Below, one piece after another: positions 1 through 5,647 of a DNA stretch of 5,647 nucleotides. Every line of letters starts with the position of its first letter. Within the stretch, counting starts at the first letter, position 1. The stretch comes from Spirochaetaceae bacterium (GTDB lineage Bacteria > Spirochaetota > Spirochaetia > Treponematales > Treponemataceae): NCBI GenBank assembly GCA_017646305.1, contig JAGCMR010000167.1:1-5647 (forward strand). The letters are read 5' to 3'. Below the pieces are notes generated by a model. That model did no database searches. It worked only from the letters and a program-made list of their open reading frames with translations, and was not told the origin of the DNA. Made by a program: the position numbers and the translations under genes.

Positions 1-1
1 A

Positions 2-2488
2 AAGAAGATTAACATGAAAAAAGGGCGGTATGTAGGAGATGAGATTCTCTGTCTCACTGCAACTGCCATAGAAGCGGAAACCTGTGGAACCCATAATATT
101 TATCGTATCAATGGAGATTGCTTTGCGGTAAATCTTCCTGATTATAATCGTGATGAGGTTCAATCAATTTTCAAAAATATTCAAGAGCGAGTGAAGGGGC
201 ATTGTACCGTTTCTGGTGGTTGTGTTCCCTATCGTGAGTATCATATTCCTGACAGCGACAGTTTGTGTCAGTATGCAGAAAATACACTGGAATTAAGTAA
301 GGCTCAGGGAAAGAATATGCTGAAATTCTTTTCCACTGCTGATTACGAAAAGGAGTTGGAAACCTTAGAGCTGAAAGAAGATCTAATGGAAGCTATTAAA
401 GATGGTTTTGCAGGCTTTGCTGTTCACTACCAGCCCCAGATAAATCCCTCCGATTTTAGTCTTTTTGGTGCAGAAGCCTTGTTGCGTTTTTATTCACCAA
501 CCCGAGGTCTAGTGTCTCCTGTAGAGTTTATTCCGATTTTGGAGCAATCGGCCCTTATTCGTGCTGTGGGACTGTGGATTCTTGAGCAAGCCCTGCGTCA
601 GTGTATGCTGTGGCGCAAGATGATTCCTGATTTTCATATTAGCGTCAATGTTTCTTATACTCAACTGCGAGATCCAAGTATTGCCCAGCAGTTTTTAGAT
701 ACCATTGCCAGAAGTGGCTTGCCAGGAGATGCTCTCACTCTTGAGGTGACAGAAAGCATGGAGCTCCACGATTATCCAGAAATTAACAAGAATTTTTCCC
801 AGCTCAAATCCATTGGTGTGGAAATTTCTGTAGATGATTTTGGTACAGGTTATTCTAGCTTAAGTCGTCTCAAGGAATTGGAGATTGATGAAATCAAGAT
901 TGACCGTTGCTTTGTAAGTGATATTCAAAATAGTGCTTATAATTATCGTCTTTTAAGCAATATGTTGGAGTGGGCCTCCAAGAGCAAAATTCGTGTTTGC
1001 TGTGAAGGTGTAGAAAACAACGAGGAATTGGCTGTAATTACCCAGCTCCGCCCTCAGGTGCTCCAAGGCTTTTTGTTCTCCAAGCCCTGTTCCGTGGAGG
1101 ATTTTGCCAATCTCTATATCCATGAGGATTCCCAGCTCTATCAGGAACGCTTGGAACGGGACAAGGTTCTGAAGGAACATGTCTCAGGCTATACAGGACA
1201 TTCTGCTCGTGAATGGACTGAAGGTGAAAAATTCAAGGCTGTATTAGAAGCTCAAACTGATGTGATTTATGTTAGTGACATGGATACCTATGAGCTGTAT
1301 TATTTGAATCCCGCTGGCCAGAAGCTATTGGGAGTTACCAGCTATCGTGGCCAAAAGTGTTATCAGGTGTTGCAAGGAAGAAATAGTCCCTGTCCCTATT
1401 GTACCAACTCCCGCTTGTCTGAGGATGAGTTTTATATTTGGGAGAGACGCAATGAAATGACCAACATGCATTTCATGCTGAAAGACAAGATTATTCCTTG
1501 GGAAAATAAAAAGGCCCGCATGGAAATTGCGGTGAATATTACCGAGCAAACAGATCTGTCCAACATGGTAGAAGAAAAGTTGGACTTTGCAGAAAATATT
1601 GTTGCCTGCTCCAAGATTCTTTCTAGTAACCTGAATGTGGAAGAAGTTACTTTGAACATGCTGGCCCTCATTGGTAATTTTTACAAGGCAGATAGAGCTT
1701 TCTTGTTTGAACCTGATACAGAGAATTACTCCACTTGGACAAATACTTACGAGTGGTGTGATGTGAATATTGTCTCCCAAAAATCAATGTTTCAGAGATT
1801 GGATGCCAAGTATTTGGAAAATTGGGTGGCCCAATTCCAGCAAGATCGTTCTGTTATCATATTAAACTTTAAGGATGTAAAGGATAAATTTCCTTCAGAA
1901 TTTGCCCTCATGGGACACACGGGAATTGTGCGGACGATATTAGTTCCTGTAATCGAAAATAGTCGTCTTTTGTGCTTTGTAGGCGTAGATAATCCTTGCC
2001 ACTGTATCCAAGATGATTCCCAGATTCGAGTACTGTCCTCCTTCTTGATTAACCGTGTTCGTCAGGAAAAGAATGAGTCTCGGTTACAGAACCTGCTGGA
2101 CTTTGAGTATAGCAATATCTTAAGTCTGATTAATCTTGGACTGTGGATTATTCATATTGACAGAAAGACTGGTCGGGGAGAGCTGTTGGTGGACGATACC
2201 CTCCGTCGCATTATGGGAATGCAGGTGGTGCTTACACCAGAGGAAACCTACAAGTTCTGGTTCAGCAGGGTAAAGCCTGAGTGTCGCCAGTACGTGGAGT
2301 CTTGTGTAGAACAGGTTGTGGAGACTGGTGCTACCGTTCAGATGGAGTATATTTGGTCTCATCCTATTCGTGGAGATATTACGGTTGTTTGTACAGGTTT
2401 ACGACGAGAAATTACTTCTGAAAAGATAACCTTGTCTGGCTACCATCGTAATTTACAGGATGTGCTTTGTCCAAAGATTGAAGAATAA
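2..2488 (+). CDS. c-di-GMP signalling protein, degenerate GGDEF-EAL-PAS-GAF-PAS (5' partial)
   Basis: This is a probable cyclic-di-GMP phosphodiesterase, hydrolysing c-di-GMP to pGpG. Residues are counted from the ATG at 14, which is not the real start: the preceding in-frame codons read K-K-I-N, and with the following residues they match the FxxIN...GxxxGDxxL stretch inside a GGDEF domain, so the gene continues left of the window. Residues 1-110 are the rest of that GGDEF domain, with signature NGDCF (33-37) and no RxxD inhibitory site, so cyclase activity is unlikely. The EAL domain (about 120-368) keeps the expected catalytic residues: E154 of EALLR, N212, E244, D274-D275 of DDFGTGYSS, K295, E331/E334 and Q351. 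A PAS domain follows (about 405-512, with C449, C460 and C463), then a GAF domain (about 524-686) and a second PAS domain (about 694-815). The protein ends just after the last PAS, with no further output domain. No membrane segment is visible in this part. The EAL call is secure; the ligands of the PAS and GAF domains are unknown. Confidence 0.93.
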   Translation, partial: KKINMKKGRYVGDEILCLTATAIEAETCGTHNIYRINGDCFAVNLPDYNRDEVQSIFKNIQERVKGHCTVSGGCVPYREYHIPDSDSLCQYAENTLELSKAQGKNMLKFFSTADYEKELETLELKEDLMEAIKDGFAGFAVHYQPQINPSDFSLFGAEALLRFYSPTRGLVSPVEFIPILEQSALIRAVGLWILEQALRQCMLWRKMIPDFHISVNVSYTQLRDPSIAQQFLDTIARSGLPGDALTLEVTESMELHDYPEINKNFSQLKSIGVEISVDDFGTGYSSLSRLKELEIDEIKIDRCFVSDIQNSAYNYRLLSNMLEWASKSKIRVCCEGVENNEELAVITQLRPQVLQGFLFSKPCSVEDFANLYIHEDSQLYQERLERDKVLKEHVSGYTGHSAREWTEGEKFKAVLEAQTDVIYVSDMDTYELYYLNPAGQKLLGVTSYRGQKCYQVLQGRNSPCPYCTNSRLSEDEFYIWERRNEMTNMHFMLKDKIIPWENKKARMEIAVNITEQTDLSNMVEEKLDFAENIVACSKILSSNLNVEEVTLNMLALIGNFYKADRAFLFEPDTENYSTWTNTYEWCDVNIVSQKSMFQRLDAKYLENWVAQFQQDRSVIILNFKDVKDKFPSEFALMGHTGIVRTILVPVIENSRLLCFVGVDNPCHCIQDDSQIRVLSSFLINRVRQEKNESRLQNLLDFEYSNILSLINLGLWIIHIDRKTGRGELLVDDTLRRIMGMQVVLTPEETYKFWFSRVKPECRQYVESCVEQVVETGATVQMEYIWSHPIRGDITVVCTGLRREITSEKITLSGYHRNLQDVLCPKIEE

Positions 2489-2507
2489 AGGTGAATGTTA
2501 TAATAAA

Positions 2508-2551
2508 CCCCTAAAGGTAAACTGTCTGGTTTTCCTTTAGGGGCTTTTTTT
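2508..2551 (+). terminator. Rho-independent terminator of the EAL gene, possibly bidirectional
   Basis: A perfect 10-bp stem (cccctaaagg at 2508-2517 with cctttagggg at 2534-2543) extends through one mismatch by four more pairs (aaac/gttt) around a 6-nt loop, 2523-2528. It is followed on the plus strand by seven T at 2545-2551. It lies 19 bases after the EAL stop codon. The tlpA-like gene ends at 2554 on the opposite strand, so the same hairpin, followed on the minus strand by the weaker U-tract tttatta, could also stop that operon. Confidence 0.9.
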
Positions 2552-2553
2552 GC

Positions 2554-3165
2554 TTACTGGCCTTGAATCATGGAAATACCTTGCTCTAGGTGCTGGGCGG
2601 TAATGGCTCCAGCTGCATAGGCAACGATGTTTCCTTGGGCATTAACAAAGTAGGTGGTAGGAATGGCACTAACTCCATATTCAATGGCTGCTTCCTGATT
2701 TGTGTCAAAGTACACAGGGAAGCTGAAGCCTTGGCTTGCAATGTATTTTTCTGCAGTGGCAATGGTTTCTCGTCCACCGTCGGTCATGTTGACCATCATA
2801 AACTGGATGTCTGAGCCATAATTTTTGTAGGCAGCCTCAAAGTCGGGCATTTCCTGCTTACAAGGAGGACACCAACTGGCCCAAAAGTTCAGGATAATGG
2901 GCTTGCCTACCAAGGAATGGAGAGAAACTTCTTTTCCTGTGGTGTCCAACACTGTAAAGTTTGGTGCTGGAACGGTGGGGGCTTCTGCTTGGTTTGCTGT
3001 AGTGGAAACATTTTGTGCTCCACTGGTAACTGTTCCTGGTTCCTCGGTAACTACCATAGTCTGAGGTGCAAAGCTTTCAATAAGCTTTTCGTAGAGGATT
3101 GCTGCTGCTCCTACTACCACTAAAATTGAGCCAGCGATAATGGCTACCTTTGTTTGTTTTTTCAT
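2554..3165 (-). CDS. TlpA/ResA-like membrane-anchored thiol-disulfide oxidoreductase
   Basis: This is a thioredoxin-fold protein of the TlpA/ResA (AhpC-TSA/redoxin) group, expected to reduce disulfides on the outer face of the cytoplasmic membrane with electrons supplied by CcdA. In the 203-residue product, residues 1-4 are basic, 7-25 form one hydrophobic segment (an uncleaved anchor or signal peptide), 35-65 are a Thr/Ala/Pro-rich linker, and 66-203 are the catalytic domain. The active site is WCPPCK with C99 and C102, and the cis-proline loop is AIPTTYF with P169. These are the only two cysteines, so there is no lipobox. The start is set at the ATG at 3165: an AGGAG lies 10 nt before it, but only 1 nt before the upstream in-frame ATG at 3174, which would add three residues. 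The gene follows ccdA by 39 bp with no terminator between. The physiological substrate is not evident; a cytochrome c maturation role is not supported by anything in the window. Confidence 0.92.
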   Translation of the reverse strand: MKKQTKVAIIAGSILVVVGAAAILYEKLIESFAPQTMVVTEEPGTVTSGAQNVSTTANQAEAPTVPAPNFTVLDTTGKEVSLHSLVGKPIILNFWASWCPPCKQEMPDFEAAYKNYGSDIQFMMVNMTDGGRETIATAEKYIASQGFSFPVYFDTNQEAAIEYGVSAIPTTYFVNAQGNIVAYAAGAITAQHLEQGISMIQGQ

Positions 3166-3175
3166 GTTTAACATG

Positions 3176-3180
3176 CTCCT
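3176..3180 (-). promoter_or_regulatory. Ribosome binding site of the tlpA-like gene
   Basis: On the minus strand the sequence reads GAAAGGAGC immediately before the first ATG (3174). AGGAG to ATG 3174 is a 1-nt spacing, too close for initiation; AGGAG to ATG 3165 is 10 nt, which is workable. This decides in favour of the second ATG. Confidence 0.7.
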
Positions 3181-3204
3181 TTCAATGTGTTTCTGTCTTG
3201 CTGT

Positions 3205-3885
3205 TTAGCTGAGCAGGGCGAGAAATCGGTTCATTAATCCTGTCATCATCAGGATTCCCATAAGTATCAAGAGTATACCACAAATGCGGTTGATAATGGT
3301 ATAGTGCCGCTTGATGAAGTCAAAGGTGGACTTGAGACTGTCTATCAGCAGGGCGCTGGCTACAAAGGGGATACCAAGTCCCGCTGAATAACACAGCAGC
3401 ATCAATACTCCTGTAAGGGCATGGCCCTGTTGGGAAGCCAGCATAAGGGCTGAGCCCAGGAAGGCCCCTACACAAGGAGTCCAGCCAATGGAAAATACCA
3501 TGCCAAAGACCATGGCGGAAAAGAAGCCCAACTCTCTGCCAGCCATGGAATTGGCTCGCCCCTTGAACAGGTTGATTTTTATCAGGCCAATAAAATTCAA
3601 GCCAAAAAATACTACGATGGCTCCTGTTATAATGTTTACGAGGGTTTGATGGCGACGTAAAAGGCCCCCGAGGGTTCCTGCCAAGGCACCCATAAGCACA
3701 AAGACAAGGGTAAAGCCCAACACAAAGCCCAAGGCATTGCGGAGGGTTTTTTTTGATGCAGCCTTTTCTTCCTGAGCTGTGGTGTCGTTGCCTGCAAAGT
3801 AGGACAGGTAAATGGGCAGCATGGGAAGCAGGCAGGGGGAGATAAAGGTGATGATACCTTCTAAAAAGGCGATGAAAAATTCCAC
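3205..3885 (-). CDS. ccdA: CcdA-type transmembrane thiol-electron transporter (DsbD core family)
   Basis: This is an integral membrane protein of the CcdA/DsbD transmembrane family, which passes electrons from cytoplasmic thioredoxin to thioredoxin-fold proteins outside the membrane. The 226-residue product has about six hydrophobic segments, roughly at 2-29, 50-75, 83-103, 120-150, 155-182 and 197-218, which is the usual size for CcdA. The two family redox cysteines are visible in their proline-flanked contexts: C18 in ISPCLLP and C138 in GWTPCVG. The start is a GTG at 3885, supported by AAAGGAG with a 7-nt spacing. The tlpA-like gene follows 39 bp downstream, the expected electron acceptor and a common pairing. 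A run of eight A lies in the codons for S44-K45-K46. No cytochrome c synthesis gene is seen nearby, so the pair probably serves general extracytoplasmic thiol reduction. The family assignment is secure; the partner assignment is inferred from gene order. Confidence 0.94.
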   Translation of the reverse strand: MEFFIAFLEGIITFISPCLLPMLPIYLSYFAGNDTTAQEEKAASKKTLRNALGFVLGFTLVFVLMGALAGTLGGLLRRHQTLVNIITGAIVVFFGLNFIGLIKINLFKGRANSMAGRELGFFSAMVFGMVFSIGWTPCVGAFLGSALMLASQQGHALTGVLMLLCYSAGLGIPFVASALLIDSLKSTFDFIKRHYTIINRICGILLILMGILMMTGLMNRFLALLS

Positions 3886-3892
3886 GGATAAG

Positions 3893-3897
3893 CTCCT
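3893..3897 (-). promoter_or_regulatory. Ribosome binding site of ccdA, supporting a GTG start
   Basis: On the minus strand CAAAGGAGCTTATCC precedes the GTG at 3885, giving AGGAG with a 7-nt spacer. No ATG is available in frame at a comparable distance, and the protein from GTG begins exactly where CcdA proteins usually begin, directly before the first membrane helix. Confidence 0.8.
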
Positions 3898-3919
3898 TTG
3901 TGTGTTTATGTCTTCTTAA

Positions 3920-3948
3920 AATATACAAAAAAAAGCTGTCTGGATGAA
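3920..3948 (-). promoter_or_regulatory. Candidate ccdA-tlpA promoter overlapping the hcp terminator
   Basis: Only 41 bp separate the U-tract of the hcp terminator from the ccdA GTG. Within it, the minus strand reads TATATT (3925 to 3920), a fair -10 element that would give a leader of about 27 nt. With a 17-bp spacer, the -35 position (3948 to 3943) is TTCATC, a weak match lying in the terminator loop and the edge of its stem. This is a positional guess; readthrough from hcp is the alternative. Confidence 0.3.
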
Positions 3949-3963
3949 TACCCTCCAGACAGC
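3927..3963 (-). terminator. Rho-independent terminator downstream of hcp
   Basis: On the minus strand GCTGTCTGGA pairs perfectly with TCCAGACAGC (a 10-bp stem, plus-strand positions 3935-3944 and 3954-3963) around a 9-nt loop and is followed directly by eight U (plus-strand A run 3927-3934). It lies 72 bases after the hcp stop codon and before ccdA. The polarity is clear: the plus-strand side has no T-tract, so it acts on minus-strand transcripts. Confidence 0.93.
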
Positions 3964-4035
3964 CTGTATGAGACTTTAGATTAAAACTTTTTGACTATGA
4001 TTTTTTTATGGATGCTTTTCTAAAACTCTCTCCCC

Positions 4036-5613
4036 TTACTTATTCAAGAGCTTTGCCATATCGGCTTCTACGGTGGTGGTGGGGCCGATGTTAAAGTTTT
4101 CTACCAAGAAGTTCAAGACATTGGGAGAAACGAAGGCTGGCAAACTAGGGCCAAGGAGAATATTCTTGATTCCCAGGTGCAGCAATGTCAGGAGGATACA
4201 TGCTGCCTTCTGCTCGTACCAAGACAATACTAAGGAAAGAGGAAGCTCGTTTACACCACACTGGAAAACTTCTGACAGAGCCAAGGCAACTTTAATGGCT
4301 CCGTAGGCATCATTACACTGACCCATATCAAGAATACGTGGAATACCAGCAATAGAGCCAATATCCAAGTCGTTGAAGCGGTATTTTCCACAAGCCAAGG
4401 TGAGAATCATGGTGTCGGAAGGAGCCTGTTTTACAAAGTCGGTAAAGTAGTTGCGTCCAGGCTTGGCACCGTCACAGCCACCTACCAAGAAGAAGTGCTT
4501 GATGGCTCCAGCTTTTACCCCTTCTACTACCTTGTCTGCTACAGAAAGCACAGTACCGTGACCAAATCCTGTCATAACCTTTGTACCACCGTTGATTCCT
4601 GTAAAGACTGTGTCTTCCTTGTAGCCTCCCAGCTCCAGTGCCTTGTTGATAACAGGGGTAAAGTCCTTGTCTTCACCGATGTGAACCAAGCCAGGATAGG
4701 AAACAACCTCTGTGGTAAAGATGCGGTCGTGGTAGCTGGGGCGGGTGGGCATGATACAGTTGGTGGTAAACAGCACGGGAGCAGGAATATTGTCAAATTC
4801 CTTCTGCTGGTTCTGCCATGCAGTACCGAAGTTACCCTTCAAGTGGGAATACTTCTTCAGCTCAGGATAGCCGTGACCAGGAAGCATTTCTCCGTGGGTG
4901 TACACGTTAACACCCTTGCCTTCTGTCTGCTCCAAAAGCTTTTTCAGGTCATACAGGTCGTGACCGCTGATAACAATGAAGGGTCCTTTTTCTACAGTAA
5001 GGCTTACCTCTGTGGGAACGGGAGTACCGTAGGTTTCGCAGTTAGCCTTGTCCAGCAGTTCCATACAGATAAAGTTGATTTCTCCCACCTTCATGCAAAC
5101 AGGGAGCAGGGTATCCATGGTGTTTTCGTCGGCCATGGCCACCAATGCTTCGTAAAAGCACTGGGAAACACGCTGGTCTGTATAGCCAAGAACAGCTGCG
5201 TGGTAGGCGTAGGCTGCCATACCACGGAGTCCAAAGAGAATCAGGGACTTGAGGGAACGGATATCCTCGTTGTCTGCCTTCCACAAGGTTTCCAAATCGT
5301 AGTCTGGAGCAGTTCCACAGCTACAACCATCTGCCAGGCGAAGGGTTTCCTGATGGATTTTTTCAATTAGAATCTTTTCTGTCTCTGGATTAAAGCTCAC
5401 GTTGGTAACGGTGGTAAAAAGTCCTTCCAGCATGAGCCAGTCAGTCTTTTCGGTAACAGAGTCGCTTTTTTTTAAGGCAACCCGAGACAGGTTTACCAAG
5501 GCTCCTGTAATCTTGTCCTGCAAGTTAGCGGATTCTTCCTTCTTTCCGCAAACTCCCACACTTCCTGCACAGCCCTTTCCGCCAGCAGTCTGCTCACACT
5601 GAAAACAAAACAT
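4036..5613 (-). CDS. hcp: Hybrid cluster protein (hydroxylamine reductase / NO reductase), Hcp
   Basis: Hcp is a cytoplasmic Fe-S enzyme carrying a cubane cluster and a hybrid Fe-S-O cluster. It reduces hydroxylamine to ammonia in vitro, and in Escherichia coli it acts as a high-affinity NO reductase and in protein S-nitrosylation. The 525-residue product has the N-terminal cluster cysteines C3, C6, C15 and C22, with the short C-x2-C-x8 spacing typical of Hcp from strict anaerobes rather than the longer enterobacterial form. All seven expected hybrid-cluster ligands are visible: H218 (SGHDLYDL), E242 (HGEMLPGHGYPE), C286 (TTNCIMP), C380 (VGGCDGAKPGR, the persulfide position), C408 (LACGKYRFN), C433 (GQCNDAYGA) and E467 (SWYEQKA). 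Length is normal and no frame break is seen. The ATG at 5613 is chosen because AAGGAG sits 6 nt before it; an in-frame TTG at 5628 would overlap that site. No hcr reductase gene is visible; anything upstream lies outside the window. Confidence 0.97.
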   Translation of the reverse strand: MFCFQCEQTAGGKGCAGSVGVCGKKEESANLQDKITGALVNLSRVALKKSDSVTEKTDWLMLEGLFTTVTNVSFNPETEKILIEKIHQETLRLADGCSCGTAPDYDLETLWKADNEDIRSLKSLILFGLRGMAAYAYHAAVLGYTDQRVSQCFYEALVAMADENTMDTLLPVCMKVGEINFICMELLDKANCETYGTPVPTEVSLTVEKGPFIVISGHDLYDLKKLLEQTEGKGVNVYTHGEMLPGHGYPELKKYSHLKGNFGTAWQNQQKEFDNIPAPVLFTTNCIMPTRPSYHDRIFTTEVVSYPGLVHIGEDKDFTPVINKALELGGYKEDTVFTGINGGTKVMTGFGHGTVLSVADKVVEGVKAGAIKHFFLVGGCDGAKPGRNYFTDFVKQAPSDTMILTLACGKYRFNDLDIGSIAGIPRILDMGQCNDAYGAIKVALALSEVFQCGVNELPLSLVLSWYEQKAACILLTLLHLGIKNILLGPSLPAFVSPNVLNFLVENFNIGPTTTVEADMAKLLNK

Positions 5614-5619
5614 AGTATG

Positions 5620-5625
5620 CTCCTT
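5620..5625 (-). promoter_or_regulatory. Ribosome binding site of hcp
   Basis: On the minus strand AAGGAG is followed by a 6-nt spacer (CATACT) and then ATG at 5613. This decides against the TTG at 5628, whose second and third codons are the Shine-Dalgarno bases themselves. Confidence 0.85.
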
Positions 5626-5634
5626 CAAATTCGG

Positions 5635-5640
5635 TTTATA
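5635..5640 (-). promoter_or_regulatory. Candidate -10 element of hcp
   Basis: The minus strand reads TATAAA about 10 bases before the hcp ribosome binding site, one base from the -10 consensus. The -35 region would lie beyond the right edge of the window, and the resulting leader would be very short, so this is only a candidate. Confidence 0.25.
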
Positions 5641-5647
5641 GTTTGGA

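Noticed and set aside
1325..1780. Antisense frame of 151 codons within the EAL gene
   Set aside because: It sits opposite the PAS-GAF region, which is well explained by the plus-strand frame; there is no ribosome binding site or domain.
3117..3165. Possible lipoprotein signal on the TlpA-like protein
   Set aside because: There is no cysteine near the end of the hydrophobic segment; the only cysteines are the two in the active site, so it is a membrane-anchored or secreted protein instead.
3166..3174. Three-codon N-terminal extension of the tlpA-like gene (ATG at 3174)
   Set aside because: Its ribosome binding site would be only 1 nt away; the ATG at 3165 has a usable spacing and starts a standard MKK signal-type N-terminus.
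3320..3928. Open frame of 202 codons on the minus strand, shifted relative to ccdA
   Set aside because: The product is rich in His, Arg, Pro and Cys with no coherent fold, while the overlapping ccdA frame has the conserved membrane helices, both redox cysteines and a good ribosome binding site.
3991..4024. TTGACT followed by an AT-rich stretch on the plus strand, resembling a promoter
   Set aside because: No -10 match lies at 16-18 bp; the nearest TCTAAA is about 22 bp away, and there is no plus-strand gene downstream.
4495..5370. Long open frame of 291 codons on the plus strand opposite hcp
   Set aside because: It lies entirely antisense to a clearly conserved hcp gene, shows no recognisable domain, and its composition is that of a complementary-strand shadow.
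5614..5628. TTG start for hcp, adding five residues
   Set aside because: The extension encodes the Shine-Dalgarno sequence itself, and Hcp proteins normally begin with Met-Phe-Cys as at the ATG at 5613.

Overview
The window looks like chromosomal DNA of an anaerobic, probably Gram-positive-lineage (Bacillota/Firmicutes) bacterium. This rests on three things: AAGGAG-type ribosome binding sites in front of every visible start, moderate G+C by eye, and the gene set (a large c-di-GMP signalling protein, a CcdA/TlpA thiol-redox pair and an oxygen-sensitive hybrid cluster protein). The exact family cannot be fixed from the sequence alone; Clostridia or Negativicutes would fit. I see no mobile element, tRNA, rRNA or CRISPR array.

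Layout: positions 1-2488 (+ strand) hold the 3' part of a long c-di-GMP signalling gene whose true start lies left of the window. In order it encodes a degenerate GGDEF domain, an EAL phosphodiesterase domain with its catalytic residues intact, a cysteine-containing PAS domain, a GAF domain and a final PAS domain. It ends at a strong hairpin terminator (2508-2551) in a 65-bp convergent gap. The other three genes are all on the minus strand. Read in their own direction from the right edge they are hcp (5613 to 4036), a U-tract terminator (3963 to 3927), ccdA (3885 to 3205) and a membrane-anchored TlpA/ResA-like thioredoxin (3165 to 2554). Coding density is high and no gene-free stretch exceeds about 150 bases.

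How the genes could work together: CcdA should carry reducing equivalents from cytoplasmic thioredoxin across the membrane to the WCPPC thioredoxin fold of the TlpA-like protein, which would reduce disulfides outside the membrane. The two genes are 39 bp apart and almost certainly form an operon. Hcp, just upstream on the same strand, is an Fe-S/hybrid-cluster enzyme linked to NO and hydroxylamine detoxification. Its own terminator separates it from ccdA, so the neighbourhood reads as a redox or nitrosative-stress block, though a functional link is inference. The c-di-GMP protein converges on this block and is probably transcribed independently.

I did not find a clearly new biological system here. 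The most notable points are the EAL protein's domain order (output domain followed by three sensory domains), its cysteine-bearing PAS, and the very tight hcp terminator/ccdA promoter junction.
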